Shown here piece after piece: positions 33,258-43,169 of a DNA stretch of 57,900 bases. The stretch is taken from contig DUCM01000023.1 in NCBI GenBank assembly GCA_012959785.1, positions 1 through 57,900 on the forward strand, in the 5' to 3' direction. Source of the DNA: Planctomycetota bacterium (GTDB lineage Bacteria; Planctomycetota; UBA1135; GCA-002686595). How positions within the stretch are numbered: the stretch's first letter is position 1; each line of letters begins with the position of its first letter. The notes beneath the pieces are model-generated. The model did no database searches. It was not told the origin of the DNA and saw only the letters and a list, made by a program, of their open reading frames with translations. The position numbers and the translations under genes were made by a program.

Positions 33258-35306
33258 GTGACCAATAGACTCAAGGGCGAAACTAGCCCCTATCTGCTTC
33301 AGCACGCCGAGAATCCCGTTGACTGGTACCCCTGGGGAGCGGAGGCCATCGAACGCTCGCGGGCAGAGCAGAAACCTATTTTTCTTTCCATCGGTTACTC
33401 CGCCTGCCACTGGTGCCATGTGATGGAGCACGAGTCGTTCGAGAACGAAGAAATCGCGGTCTGCATGAACGAGGACTTCGTCAACATCAAAGTCGACCGA
33501 GAAGAGCGCCCCGACCTCGACGAGATCTACATGAAGGCCGTCATGCGACTGACCGGCGCTGGCGGATGGCCCATGAGCGTCTTCCTGACCCCAGAACTCG
33601 AGCCCTTCTATGGAGGCACATACTTCCCGCCGCGCAGCGCATACGGCCGCCCCGGTTTCCGCGAAGTGCTGCAAAGCCTGGCCCAAGCCTGGCAAGTGGA
33701 CCGCGGCAAGGTTACGAGTCAGGCTAACCGTCTCGCCAAGGAAATCGCAGCCGAGGGCCGTTTCGATGGACGCTCCGCCCTCGACCCCACCATCCTCGAC
33801 CGATCCCTCGACGCCTTGCGCGAGAGTTACGACCCCACCTGGGGCGGATTTGGTGGAGCGCCCAAGTTTCCCCATGCCATGGACCTGCGCCTACTTCTGC
33901 GACATCACGATCGCAGCGGTGCTCCCGATGCACTCGCCATGGTCACGCACACCCTGCAACGCATGGCGGACGGGGGAATCTACGACCAGCTCGGCGGCGG
34001 CTTCCACCGCTACAGCACCGATGCCGAGTGGCTGATTCCGCACTTCGAGAAGATGCTCTACGACAATGCCCTGGTCGTTCCCGTCTACCTCGAAGCCTTC
34101 CTGCACACCGGCGAAGAGCGCTTTGCAACCATCGCACGCGAGTCCTGCGACTGGATCCTGCGCGAGATGATCGCCGACGGTGGCGGTTTTGCCAGCACGC
34201 AAGACGCGGACAGCGAAGGCGAGGAGGGCAAGTTCTTCTCCTGGACGCCCGCCGAACTCCAAGGCGTGCTGGGAAGAAAACTCGGCGCCCAGGCGGCGGA
34301 GTGGTTCGGCGTCTGCGAGGAAGGCAACTTTGAGCACGGCACCAGCGCCCTCTGGCGCCCGCGCCCCGACATGGAAATCGCAGCGGGCCTGGGACTCGAT
34401 CTTGGGGCCTTGACGGCATCCATGGCCGAGGCGCGCAAGGCGCTTTTCTTGGCCCGCAAAGAGCGCGTGCACCCCGGTCGGGACGACAAGGTGTTGTGCG
34501 CCTGGAATGGCTTGGCAATTTCGCTCTTGGCCCAGGGCTATCAGGTCTTGCAAGAAGCCCGCTATCTCGACGCCGCCCGAACGGCGGCGCAATTTGTCCT
34601 CGAAAACATGCGAAGCGAAGACGGCCGTCTGTTCGCCACCCACCGCGCCGGCAAGTCCCAGCACGCGGGCTGTCTCGACGACTATGTCTTCCTGATCGCC
34701 GGACTGATCGACCTCTACGAATCTGACTTCGATGCTGGCTGGTTGCACCGCGCCCTGGAGCTTGTGGAAGTCGTCGAAGAGGATTTTCTCGATGCACAGC
34801 ACGACGGCTATTTCACCACCGGAGCACACCACGAAGCGTTGATCGCGCGACTCAAGAACCCCCACGACGGAGCGCTGCCCTCGGGCAACGGAGTCCACGC
34901 CCTCAATCTTTTGCGTTTGGCCGAACTCCTCGGCAACCGGGAACTTGCCCAGCGCGCCGAAAGCCTGATCCAGTCCTTGGGCAAGCTGGTCGGCCGCCAC
35001 CCGCTGGCGTTCAGTCAACTGCTGATCGCCGTCGACTGGCTCGCCACCGGTCCCCGCGAGGTTGTCATCAGCGGCGAGCTAGAAGATCCATCTACCCAAG
35101 CTCTGCTCGCAGCCGTGCGCCAAACATGGTCGCCGGCGCGAGTAGTCGCCCTGGCCGACAGCCGCGCGGAGACCGAGTTTTTGCCCCTGCTTCAGAATCG
35201 CCCGGCCACCGAACCCGCCCTGGCCTATGTCTGTCGCAACTACGCCTGCAAGGATCCGGTCAGCTCGCCGGCTGAACTGCGCGCGGCTTTGGTCCTTGAA
35301 GAATGA
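33258..35306 (+). CDS. DUF255 protein: thioredoxin-like domain plus alpha/alpha barrel (YyaL/SPATA20 family)
   Basis: The start is a GTG at 33258 that begins the conserved family opening [21 protein letters not shown]; the open frame upstream belongs to the previous gene in another frame. The 682-residue protein has a thioredoxin fold with [15 protein letters not shown] (CxxC-type active site) and [34 protein letters not shown] long (alpha/alpha)6-barrel-like region follows, with [42 protein letters not shown] and [13 protein letters not shown]. The family is widespread and poorly characterised. It lies between the TldD and SagB genes and overlaps the latter by four bases (ATGA). Confidence 0.95.
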   Translation: MTNRLKGETSPYLLQHAENPVDWYPWGAEAIERSRAEQKPIFLSIGYSACHWCHVMEHESFENEEIAVCMNEDFVNIKVDREERPDLDEIYMKAVMRLTGAGGWPMSVFLTPELEPFYGGTYFPPRSAYGRPGFREVLQSLAQAWQVDRGKVTSQANRLAKEIAAEGRFDGRSALDPTILDRSLDALRESYDPTWGGFGGAPKFPHAMDLRLLLRHHDRSGAPDALAMVTHTLQRMADGGIYDQLGGGFHRYSTDAEWLIPHFEKMLYDNALVVPVYLEAFLHTGEERFATIARESCDWILREMIADGGGFASTQDADSEGEEGKFFSWTPAELQGVLGRKLGAQAAEWFGVCEEGNFEHGTSALWRPRPDMEIAAGLGLDLGALTASMAEARKALFLARKERVHPGRDDKVLCAWNGLAISLLAQGYQVLQEARYLDAARTAAQFVLENMRSEDGRLFATHRAGKSQHAGCLDDYVFLIAGLIDLYESDFDAGWLHRALELVEVVEEDFLDAQHDGYFTTGAHHEALIARLKNPHDGALPSGNGVHALNLLRLAELLGNRELAQRAESLIQSLGKLVGRHPLAFSQLLIAVDWLATGPREVVISGELEDPSTQALLAAVRQTWSPARVVALADSRAETEFLPLLQNRPATEPALAYVCRNYACKDPVSSPAELRAALVLEE

Positions 35307-36943
35307 CCAGCGCAGATTCTGACCGAGTGCGCACCGTCAAGGCCTATCACGAGCGGACCAAGCACGACTTCTACCGCTATGCGCAGGGCCCCTACGATCT
35401 TGATTGGGCATCTCAACCCGATCCCTTTCGGCGCTGGAAGGGTGCCCAACTTTTTGCGCTCGAGGTAGACGGCGACCTCGGCCAGCCGGACTGGGCTGCC
35501 GCCAAGAGCGGAGACATTCCACCAGCAAAGCTCAACCACCAGAGCCTGAGCCGCTTTCTCTTTGACAGTTTAGCCCTATCGGCCTGGAAGGAAGCGGGAG
35601 GCGCGCGCTGGTCCCTGCGAGTGAATCCATCCAGCGGCAACTTACATCCCACCGAAGCCCATCTCTTGTTGCCGGCCATGGACAAGCTAGCTGAGACTTG
35701 TGGGGTCTACCACTACGCGCCGCGCCAGCACGAATTGGAGCTGCGCGCAGCCCTCTCGGAAACGAACGCTGAGCTCCTCGGCGACCTGGCCTCTGGATGT
35801 GAGTTTTTTGTAGGCCTGACTTCGATTCTGTGGCGCGAGTCCTGGAAGTACGGCGAGCGAGCCTTTCGCTACACCCAACACGATGCCGGCCACGCGATCG
35901 CGGCACTCTCCATCGCAGCGGCGGGGCTCGGCTGGCGCGCAGCTTTGGTGGACGAGCTCAGCAGCGAGGACCTGGCCCTGTGGCTCGGCTGCGCCCAGAC
36001 AAGTTTCCCGGAGAGTGAAGAAGCCGATGTGCTCGTGAGAGTGAGCACAGGACAGGAACAAGTCCAAGAGCTGTCGAATCCCTGCGTGCCCGGAGACTCC
36101 ATTGATTGGATTGGCGAGCCCAGCGTCCTGTCCCCAAGTCATGTGCATTGGGATGTGATTGAAGCGGTGGCCGCCGCTGCCAAAAAACCTCGCGGCTGTG
36201 ACAGCTACGAGGGCGCCGCGGAGCAGCACCCCCCGGATCCCTCCAAGAGACCCAAGGCGTCTCTGCGCCAACTTGTTCGAAAGCGGCGCAGCGCGGTAGC
36301 CATGGATGGCTGCACCACCCTCTCGAGCGCTGGTTTCTTTCAGATGCTCGCTGATTGCGTGCCGCAAGGCGATGCTGCGCCCTTCTCGGCCATCCGTTGG
36401 CGGCCGCGGCTGCACCTGGCCTTGTTTGTGCACCGCGTGGATGGCGTAGCGCCAGGGCTCTACTGGCTCTCCCGAGAATCCAGCGCCTTGCAACGAGCCA
36501 AACAGGCGTGCAGCAGCGAATTTCGGTGGGAGCGACCGCCGGCACTGGAAGATGAACTGCCGCTCTATCTCTTGAAGGAAGGTCCCGTGGCCGGCCTTGC
36601 TGCACGGCTCTCGTGCCAACAGGAAATCGCTGGCAGTGGCGCTTTCAGTCTGGGCATGATCGCTGACTTCGATGACGCTCTGGATTCCCACGGAGCCTGG
36701 TTCTATCCGCGCCTATTCTGGGAAGCCGGCCTCATCGGCCAGGCACTTTACCTCGAAGCCCATGTCCATGGCCTGAGCGGGACGGGCATTGGCTGCTACT
36801 TTGACAACCCTGTACACGCGGCCTTGGGGCTGATGGGTTCCGCCTGGCAGAGTCTCTACCACTTCACCGTAGGCGGCGCCGTGGACGATGCGCGCCTGCA
36901 AACCCTGCCCGCTTATGAGAGCTCCAAGGGCTCGAGAATCTAA
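35303..36943 (+). CDS. double nitroreductase-domain protein, SagB/ThcOx-like dehydrogenase
   Basis: The ATG shares ATGA with the stop of the DUF255 gene, a sign of translational coupling. The 546-residue protein holds two nitroreductase-like domains. The first (residues about 60-240) has [20 protein letters not shown], close to the FMN-binding PSGGxxxP of SagB/McbC azoline oxidases, and [20 protein letters not shown]. The second (about 320-530) has [20 protein letters not shown] ([19 protein letters not shown]) and GIGCYFDN. Both arrangements are typical of FMN oxidoreductases. SagB proteins oxidise azolines in peptide natural products, but many two-domain members lie outside such clusters. 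No cyclodehydratase or precursor gene was found nearby. Confidence 0.88.
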   Translation: MTSADSDRVRTVKAYHERTKHDFYRYAQGPYDLDWASQPDPFRRWKGAQLFALEVDGDLGQPDWAAAKSGDIPPAKLNHQSLSRFLFDSLALSAWKEAGGARWSLRVNPSSGNLHPTEAHLLLPAMDKLAETCGVYHYAPRQHELELRAALSETNAELLGDLASGCEFFVGLTSILWRESWKYGERAFRYTQHDAGHAIAALSIAAAGLGWRAALVDELSSEDLALWLGCAQTSFPESEEADVLVRVSTGQEQVQELSNPCVPGDSIDWIGEPSVLSPSHVHWDVIEAVAAAAKKPRGCDSYEGAAEQHPPDPSKRPKASLRQLVRKRRSAVAMDGCTTLSSAGFFQMLADCVPQGDAAPFSAIRWRPRLHLALFVHRVDGVAPGLYWLSRESSALQRAKQACSSEFRWERPPALEDELPLYLLKEGPVAGLAARLSCQQEIAGSGAFSLGMIADFDDALDSHGAWFYPRLFWEAGLIGQALYLEAHVHGLSGTGIGCYFDNPVHAALGLMGSAWQSLYHFTVGGAVDDARLQTLPAYESSKGSRI

Positions 36944-36946
36944 GCT

Positions 36947-38695
36947 TCAGGAAGTCAGGCGTTTGGGCGGTCTTCCGTCTCGCAGGAATCGGATCGCTTC
37001 GTGCACGCTGCGCGATACGCTGCGTTCGCGGATTGGCGAAGAGGCGAAGCGGGTGAAGGCCAGGACAGGCAAAGGGTCGTCATCCAACGCTGCGGTTTCG
37101 GCAAAGGCCGCCAGGCAGGTCTTGAGGCCATGGGCCACGACGATGGGCCGAACCAGCTTGTCGCTTAACAAATAATCCACGAAACGATTGCGCAGGGCGT
37201 CCACATCTCCTCCCTGGCCCAGAAAACAGCGCACCAGGGCCACGGCGCGGTCTGTTTCTCTGGAACCAACAGCCGCAGCAATGTCCTCGAGGGATAGCGC
37301 CTCGAGGGTCGTCGCTTCGAGTGGCCCCGCGGCGCTGCGCTCCGGCAAATCCAGCGGCCCTGTGCGCTGGACGAAGTGGGCGGCGTAGAAGAGCAACCGC
37401 AGTCGGTCGGCACACGCATAGCGCTCAAAAGTGATGCGAACAGCGTGGGCGTAGGTCAGACCGTGGGTCAAGTCCAACCAGCCTTCCTGCACTTCGTCCG
37501 AATTGCCGAGTACATAGTCAAAACGCAGCATCCGTTCACTGGCTGCGCGCACAATTTCGTTCACGATCAACACAGGATCGGCGGCTTGTTCGAGAGCTCG
37601 GGTAACACGCTCACAGGCATCGTGCTTGTTTCCATCGAGCAGGGCCTCGCGCAGTCCCGCGGCGTCCTCAAGCGGGCCCTTATTCTGACTCCACGCCTCG
37701 AATTGCGGGCTCTGCGCGGCGAAGTGGTCTTCAAGAAACTCCATCGGCGGCAAGATGTCTTCGCGGGTGGAGTTGACGATTCGAAACAAGAGCGCCGGCA
37801 GAAGATCGGGCGCGTGCTCAAAACCCACGGCATCGAGCAGGTCAAAGGCCTTGGTCACATAGATCAGGGGATGGCCAAACCCGATAAAGTGATCGCAACA
37901 AAGCCCAAGCAGCCAGCGTTCCAGGTCGTCGCGGCCAAACCCAGCCTGCAAGGCGCCCAGTAGCCATGCCTCCGCCCCGGGATGGTCCTCGTCCTCGATC
38001 AACGCGCGCAACTCGGAACCCACGGCATCGGCATCACCTGTCACGGCGACCGCCTCGACCAAGTTGCGCCGCGGGCGGCGACGGTTGGCCTCCGATGCGT
38101 TATCCATGGCCTGCATGATGGGCAGGGCGGCTTCCACCCCATCGAAGCGTGACACTTCACCAAGCATGTCGGCAGCCACGGCGAGGGCATGGTTCGTGCC
38201 CCACTCGGCGCGCTCGGCGTCAAATTTGGCCACAAAGAGGAGCAGCGTAGCCGGGGAAACATCCGCTTGCAGAAGCCGCACGACATCACGCGCAACTCGC
38301 CCTTGTTGCCCCCGTAGCAGGCCCTCGCCCAAGCTCTCCAGGGCCGCGGGAACATCCACGGCCTTCTCGGTCATCACAAGCCGCACTTCGACCTGGCCCG
38401 CTGTAATGCGAGTGGCGTAGACCGCCACATCTTCATCTCCCTTGATACAAGCACCGTCTTGCAGACGGAACTTGAAGTTGTGCCAGGCGCAGGTCAAAAC
38501 GCAGTCCTTCACATAGCCTTGGACCAGGGGATAGCCTTCGTGAGGGCACAGGTTGTCTACGGCATCGAAGCGACCCGGCTCGCTTTGAAACACAGCAATC
38601 TGATAGCGCCGGCCCTCGGCTTCACCCTTGACGACCTTGGCCTTCCCCACCTCGAAGTCTGCGGTCGGGCAGACTGGAATCCAGGCTTCATTCAT
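36947..38695 (-). CDS. Rieske ferredoxin-like domain with a ~450-residue helical C-terminal region
   Basis: The first ~105 of 582 residues are a Rieske [2Fe-2S] domain with all ligands: Cys50 and His52 in CPHEG, Cys69 and His72 in CAWH. The rest is all-helical, acidic and Leu/Ala-rich without recognised catalytic motifs; it contains ALPIMQAMDNASEANRRRPR and GFGHPLIYVTKAFDLLDAVG. No signal peptide or membrane helix is seen, so it is probably cytosolic. The C-terminal region might be a partner-binding or helical-repeat domain. The gene lies 57 bp downstream of the two zinc-ribbon genes and converges with the SagB-like gene with only three bases between stops. Confidence 0.85.
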   Translation of the reverse strand: MNEAWIPVCPTADFEVGKAKVVKGEAEGRRYQIAVFQSEPGRFDAVDNLCPHEGYPLVQGYVKDCVLTCAWHNFKFRLQDGACIKGDEDVAVYATRITAGQVEVRLVMTEKAVDVPAALESLGEGLLRGQQGRVARDVVRLLQADVSPATLLLFVAKFDAERAEWGTNHALAVAADMLGEVSRFDGVEAALPIMQAMDNASEANRRRPRRNLVEAVAVTGDADAVGSELRALIEDEDHPGAEAWLLGALQAGFGRDDLERWLLGLCCDHFIGFGHPLIYVTKAFDLLDAVGFEHAPDLLPALLFRIVNSTREDILPPMEFLEDHFAAQSPQFEAWSQNKGPLEDAAGLREALLDGNKHDACERVTRALEQAADPVLIVNEIVRAASERMLRFDYVLGNSDEVQEGWLDLTHGLTYAHAVRITFERYACADRLRLLFYAAHFVQRTGPLDLPERSAAGPLEATTLEALSLEDIAAAVGSRETDRAVALVRCFLGQGGDVDALRNRFVDYLLSDKLVRPIVVAHGLKTCLAAFAETAALDDDPLPVLAFTRFASSPIRERSVSRSVHEAIRFLRDGRPPKRLTS

Positions 38696-38752
38696 CGTGT
38701 TCTATCCTAGGTTCTTCAAAATTTGGCGGCTCCGGGGCTCTCGGCGCGGTCT

Positions 38753-39715
38753 CTATGAAAGCGCACCCAAGAGGACGGTGACAAGTACAAGCAGCAAGAC
38801 CCCCGCAGCAACCCCCAGGATTCTGAACCAACTATAGGGGGCCTTGCCCTTGAGCATCGCGGAGTCCTGACCGGAGATCACCACGCGGAAGAGCTGGTCA
38901 TTGTAGCGATAGGCCATGACCCAGGCGGGAAAGGCCAGGCGGCGGGTTTCGAGACCAGTCAGCAATGCGCACACATGCACATTACGAAAGTTCGAGCCGG
39001 GGATGTGTCCCTGTTGAAGTCGATGGGCAGCGATGCTGTGGATCACGCGGGTAATACGCGTCCGCGCTTGGGAGCGTTGCACATCAAAAGCCTCAACAAC
39101 GGCATCGTCTTCACGGGGGCCGGTGCCTGGCTCGGCGCCCCCAATGTTGTAGGAGGGCGTCAATGCGTAGGCCTCTTTCTCGGAAAGTCCGCGGGAAGCC
39201 GAGACGAGCACATCGTCAAAAACGAGATCTGTCTGGCCCGAATGCGGTGCCCAGGCGCTGCGCTGGGAGCCAGCGTTGGAGTCTGCGGTCCAGCTGACCA
39301 GGGCCTCGGCGTCAAAGACCCAACCCACCCACCAGAGCGGTCGCAGGTCCTCGATGCGGGACTTGGAAATCAGGTCCGCAGGCCGGAAGAAGCCCAGGCG
39401 TCCCAGCCATTTTTTGAGAGCTTCGCGAGCTTCCTTGCGCTCCACGGTGAAGGGCAAGTAGGCCTCGGTCTGTTCCACCGGGTCGCCCACCTCCTCGGAC
39501 TTCAGCAGCCCTGTGCAAAACGAACATAAGAGGCCCTGGGAGCGAGCGTCGTAGCGCGTGGCGGCGCCGCATGTATCGCAGCGCAAGACTATTTTTTCCA
39601 GACGCTCGTTCTTGGGCGGCACATGCACGCCTTCGGGCACATCGCCACACACGGCGCAGCGCAGGTCCCCGCTCTCGAGGGGTGAAGCGCAGCGGATGCA
39701 ATTCGTCGAGGTCAT
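38753..39715 (-). CDS. tail-anchored zinc-ribbon protein (second of a pair)
   Basis: The start is the ATG at 39715 that overlaps the upstream stop (ATGA), giving 320 residues. The N-terminus has two zinc ribbons: CIRC with CAVC, then CDTC with CSFC. A mixed domain follows with AYLPFTVERKEAREALKKWL, LWWVGWVFDAEA, DVLVSASRGLSEKEAYAL and FPAWVMAYRYNDQLFRVVIS. One hydrophobic helix at the very end (ILGVAAGVLLLVLVTVLLGA) anchors it, so most of the protein faces the cytosol. It is a divergent paralogue of the gene just upstream. The function is unknown. Confidence 0.85.
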   Translation of the reverse strand: MTSTNCIRCASPLESGDLRCAVCGDVPEGVHVPPKNERLEKIVLRCDTCGAATRYDARSQGLLCSFCTGLLKSEEVGDPVEQTEAYLPFTVERKEAREALKKWLGRLGFFRPADLISKSRIEDLRPLWWVGWVFDAEALVSWTADSNAGSQRSAWAPHSGQTDLVFDDVLVSASRGLSEKEAYALTPSYNIGGAEPGTGPREDDAVVEAFDVQRSQARTRITRVIHSIAAHRLQQGHIPGSNFRNVHVCALLTGLETRRLAFPAWVMAYRYNDQLFRVVISGQDSAMLKGKAPYSWFRILGVAAGVLLLVLVTVLLGALS

Positions 39716-40647
39716 GCGAACACACCCAAGACGAGCATAAGTCCCGCGGCAAGGCCCAGGAAGAGAATCACCGCAAGCGCGATTCGGACGGCCGAGAAGG
39801 GCACATTGCCGGCAACCTTGCCGCTTTGCCCGTTGATCAGGATGCGGATGGGATCCTTGTCCTCGGCATAGCGCAACACGAAGATCCACACGGGCAGGAG
39901 GGCCAGGTGTGCCACTTCATCCCGCAAACTGATCTTGGTCTGCAGGCTGGTTGAGGAATCGCCGGGCATGAACCCTTGCAGCTCGCGCTCGATACCTGCT
40001 CGGGTCTCTCCTTGAGCCATTTTCACGCAGTCCTCGGGAGCGATCGAGGCTTCCTCCGCGATCCAGCCCGCCAAGAGGTCCGGCGTGTAACACTGCAAGA
40101 GCCGCAGGTCAAAAGGCTCCACCGCTTCAAGCTCGGCATTGCCGAGCCCTCGCGAAGCCGTGACGAGCACATCCATCACATTGGCGTCGTAGACACCGCT
40201 CAGGCTGCGCCACTCCGTGCGCACTTCGGTGCGCGTGCGTACCACCGTGTTGCCCTTGGAATCTGTGGTCGTATAGGTCACGGTGACGGTGTAGTTCTCA
40301 CCAATACTCGCCGAGTAACGCGCATGAGCCCGAGCCCCGTACAGGTAGCTCGGCACATACACACCCCGGGTGCCCTCCACCACAGCGCGCTTGATCCCGG
40401 CCTGCACGAACGGCCCGCGATTGCCTATCCAGCGCTTTACGATTCCCTGAGCTGCAGCATGATCGACGGTGAAGGCCACGACGAAGGTCGGATCCGGCCT
40501 ATCCTCATGGGGCGGCCGCTCGACAACATGGGGGGAGCCGCAATAAGGGCACTCCGTCGTGCGCAGCCCCGCCTGCACCACTACATCCGCGCCGCAAGTG
40601 GTGCAGGTGATATCGAGGGCGGGTGCGTTGGAAGGTGCGACGGTCAT
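39712..40647 (-). CDS. tail-anchored zinc-ribbon protein (first of a pair)
   Basis: The 311-residue protein begins with one zinc ribbon (CTTCGADVVV...CPYCGSPHVV). The central region has FVVAFTVDHAAAQGIVKRWI, VYVPSYLYGARAHARYSA, a Thr-rich strand segment, VMDVLVTASRGLGNAELEAV and LLPVWIFVLRYAEDKDPIRI. It ends in a hydrophobic helix (ALAVILFLGLAAGLMLVLGV), so it is probably tail-anchored. The order (ribbon, DVLV.ASRGL block, AYRY/LRYA strand with IxINGQ or VVISGQ, tail anchor) is shared with the next gene, showing a tandem duplication followed by divergence. Similar TFIIB-type zinc-ribbon membrane proteins exist in many bacteria without assigned function. Confidence 0.87.
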   Translation of the reverse strand: MTVAPSNAPALDITCTTCGADVVVQAGLRTTECPYCGSPHVVERPPHEDRPDPTFVVAFTVDHAAAQGIVKRWIGNRGPFVQAGIKRAVVEGTRGVYVPSYLYGARAHARYSASIGENYTVTVTYTTTDSKGNTVVRTRTEVRTEWRSLSGVYDANVMDVLVTASRGLGNAELEAVEPFDLRLLQCYTPDLLAGWIAEEASIAPEDCVKMAQGETRAGIERELQGFMPGDSSTSLQTKISLRDEVAHLALLPVWIFVLRYAEDKDPIRILINGQSGKVAGNVPFSAVRIALAVILFLGLAAGLMLVLGVFA

Positions 40648-41047
40648 GACTCGGGCTCTAGCCCTGATCCTCCGGGATGGGGGGGGCCGAGGTCAAGTCT
40701 TCTGGTGGGCGGGGATAGTCTTTGAAATCGCTCAGTAGCCAAATCGGAGAACAACACATCCCCAGAACCCCAAAACGGAGAGACCCAAAACAAAGAGGCC
40801 CAAAACAAAGAGGCCATGTAGAAATAGGATTCGAGCGCAGGCCGAACGCAGCCAGAGACTCTCGAGCTTGCGCCGCAGCAATTCAAAACGGAGCGGAATC
40901 CGATGTTCGCATTGACAATGCCTCCTACGAGGACTTCGCGGGTAACTTTGCATGGAGGCTCATGTGGGGCGATCCGCGCTTCATCGGCCTGGGCAACGCA
41001 CTCTTGTTCGAGGTCCGTCACGGCAAGGGCACGAGCCTCATTTGTAG
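40648..41047. other. 400-bp stretch with no firm gene; contains a small tandem repeat
   Basis: Opposing short frames cross here (plus 40722-41054, minus 40644-41021). The plus frame ends in a protein-like stretch (ASYEDFAGNFAWRLMWGDP, then FIGLGNALLFEVRHGKG) directly before the remnant described next, so it may be an earlier part of the same broken gene in another frame. Neither has a known domain. Confidence 0.4.
40769..40813. repeat. three tandem copies of a 15-bp unit
   Basis: Two identical units CCCAAAACAAAGAGG (40784-40798 and 40799-40813) follow a related unit CCCAAAACGGAGAGA (40769-40783). The A-rich composition stands out from the GC-rich surroundings. Confidence 0.9.
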
Positions 41048-41503
41048 CCTTTAAGGGATACTGGAATTGACCAGCAGGATCTTGCGAGTCGCACCAACAC
41101 TGGTCCGGTAGTAACCAACCCGATCTTCTTCAACGAAACTGGGACTGCTTTTCGCCTGGCAATCCTTGAGAGCGCACCCCAACTTGCCGCTGTTTCACTA
41201 TTCGCCGTCGCAAGCGGCCTACTCGTGGTGGATCAGACACCCAACCAGAACCCGTCCATTCGGCCCCTGGCGACATTTGACCGGCTCGCTCCGGCGTTCC
41301 TCACATTCTTGAGCAGCCGCTCACCACTCGGCGCAGACCCAGCCGGCGATTTCGTCTGGGACAACTTCGATCCCGACATCGATGACGACGGCTTCTCAAA
41401 CCTTACCGAGAAGTTCATTCAGGCCGACCCCCTGAACCCGATAGACTTACCAACGGGTACGGGCGGTCCACCTCAGAGATCAAGGCTGCTCATCACCAAG
41501 CAC
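41048..41503 (+). pseudogene. remnant of a secreted-type protein, in frame with the following sulfatase
   Basis: From just after a TAG at 41045 the frame reads like real protein: IDQQDLASRTNTGPVVTNPI, TAFRLAILESAPQLAAVSLF, TFDRLAPAFLTFLSS and an EF-hand/thrombospondin-3-like loop DPDIDDDGFSNLTEKF. It has no start codon of its own and no stop before the sulfatase signal peptide, so a gene caller would fuse the two. The best reading is the 3' part of a decayed gene whose stop was lost or whose end was joined to the sulfatase upstream region. Confidence 0.55.
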
Positions 41504-43066
41504 ATGATCTGGCACTCCGCGCTACTCGTCATCGGTTGTCTGCTCTCATCCCAGGGAAGGGATGCGCCTGGGGAATCGAACTCAGGAGAGGCCGCCGAGC
41601 AAGTTCCTATAGCGCGCCATGTTGTGCTCTTCTTGGTGGACGACTTGGGCTGGCAGGACATCGCCGTGCCCCACCACACCGAGCGCACGCCCTTCAACGA
41701 GCGCTATCTGACACCCCACGCGGAGCGCCTGGCGAAAGAGGGCCTGGTCTTGCGACACGGCTACGCCTCGGCGCCGGTATGCACGCCCACGCGCGCCGCG
41801 ATCCACAGCGGCCGCTCGCCTGCGCGCAATCACATCACCTACTGGACTCTGTATGCGGACAGGGATCAGACGCAACCGTGGCTACGGGCCGACGGCACGC
41901 AACTCATCGCACCGCTCTGGGACAAAAATGGCCTGGGGCCGGAAGACGCAACTCTGGCGAAGCTCTTTTCCGGCGCCGGATTCCGCACGGTCCACGCGGG
42001 CAAGGCTCACCTGGGCGCCATCGGATCCCCCGGTGAAGACCCCACCCAACTAGGCTTCAATGTCAATATCGGCGGCCACGGATCCGGCGCGCCGGGGTCC
42101 TATTACTCGCGGGAAGAGTTTCGATCCAAGGGGCGCAAGGGGCAGTCGGGCGCTTCGGTGTGGGATGTACCGGGGCTCGAGGAGTACCACGACCGTGATG
42201 TGTACTTGACCGAAGCGCTGGCCGAGAAGGCCTGCGAGGAGGTGCGTGCAGCGGCCAAAGCGGGCAAGCGGCTGTTCCTCTCATTCGCACCCTACGCAGT
42301 CCACACGCCCATCATGGCCAACGCGAAGTACTTGGAGCACTATCCCGATCTGCCGCCGATCGAAGCCGCCTATGCCACCATGGTGGAATCGGTGGACCAT
42401 GCCCTGGGTGCGCTCTTGGCTACGCTTGAAGAAGAGGGGATGTTGCAAGACACCCTGTTCGTCTACACCTCGGACAACGGCGGCCTCTCGGCACACACGC
42501 GAGGCGGCAAACCGCACACCCACAATGCCCCCCTGCGCTCGGGCAAGGGCTCGGCCTACGAAGGCGGCCTGCGCGTGCCCTGGATCATTCGCTGGCCGAG
42601 CGTGGTGAAAGCCGGTACGCACAGCGACGAGGCCGTCATCAGCCACGACCTCTTTCCGACCCTCCTGGCAGCGGCGGGCGTTTCGTTGGCCGAGATTGTC
42701 GACCTTGATGGCGTCGACCTCGCCCCCCTCTTGCGAGAGGAACCCTTCGCCCGCGAGCATCCCTTGCTCTGGCACACGCCCCACTTTTGGGGTGTACACG
42801 GCCCCGGCATTCAACCCCACAGCGCCCTGCGCCAGGGTTCACTCAAGTTGATCTTCTTTCAGGGCGAAGAGCGCATCGAACTCTTCGATGTGGTCACGGA
42901 TCCCGGTGAAACCCACGACCTCGCCAGTGAACGGCCGCAAGAAACCCGCCGCCTCGCCAAGCTCATGGCCAACGAACTGGAGCGTCGCGGCGCCCAGGCC
43001 CCGAGAATCAAGGGCGGCGGTGAGCCGGCTGGGGTCATGGCGGCCCTCGAAGCGCAGGCGCGCTAG
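41504..43066 (+). CDS. sulfatase with Cys-type formylglycine site
   Basis: The start is placed at the ATG at 41504 that opens a lipoprotein-like signal (MIWHSALLVIGC), giving 520 residues; the frame is open further upstream only through a gene remnant. It is a canonical sulfatase: VVLFLVDDLGWQDIAVPHHT holds the Asp metal ligands, CTPTRAAIHSGRSPARN is the CxPxR formylglycine site, then GKAHLGA, SFAPYAVHTPI, VYTSDNGGLSAHT and GSAYEGGLRVPWIIRWP. It should remove sulfate esters, probably from algal or host glycans, and needs a formylglycine-generating enzyme for activation. It is the only one of the three sulfatase genes here with the Cys. Confidence 0.95.
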   Translation: MIWHSALLVIGCLLSSQGRDAPGESNSGEAAEQVPIARHVVLFLVDDLGWQDIAVPHHTERTPFNERYLTPHAERLAKEGLVLRHGYASAPVCTPTRAAIHSGRSPARNHITYWTLYADRDQTQPWLRADGTQLIAPLWDKNGLGPEDATLAKLFSGAGFRTVHAGKAHLGAIGSPGEDPTQLGFNVNIGGHGSGAPGSYYSREEFRSKGRKGQSGASVWDVPGLEEYHDRDVYLTEALAEKACEEVRAAAKAGKRLFLSFAPYAVHTPIMANAKYLEHYPDLPPIEAAYATMVESVDHALGALLATLEEEGMLQDTLFVYTSDNGGLSAHTRGGKPHTHNAPLRSGKGSAYEGGLRVPWIIRWPSVVKAGTHSDEAVISHDLFPTLLAAAGVSLAEIVDLDGVDLAPLLREEPFAREHPLLWHTPHFWGVHGPGIQPHSALRQGSLKLIFFQGEERIELFDVVTDPGETHDLASERPQETRRLAKLMANELERRGAQAPRIKGGGEPAGVMAALEAQAR

Positions 43067-43169
43067 TAGCCGGGCCCGCAACTTGGGGACGGGTAGAGCA
43101 GCCCAACACCCGGCGGCAGCGTGTATCCTTTTCAGCCCCCCCGGCACGCAGAGCCCCTACCTCGGCACC

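Noticed and set aside
35303..36943. A RiPP precursor peptide near the SagB-like gene
   Set aside because: Gaps in the operon are too short (28 bp and an overlap), and no Cys/Ser/Thr-rich small frame with a start signal lies at either end.
40644..41021. Minus-strand frame with FW-rich repeats (SLFWASLFW)
   Set aside because: The repeats come from the 15-bp tandem DNA repeat, and the frame has no other protein-like feature.
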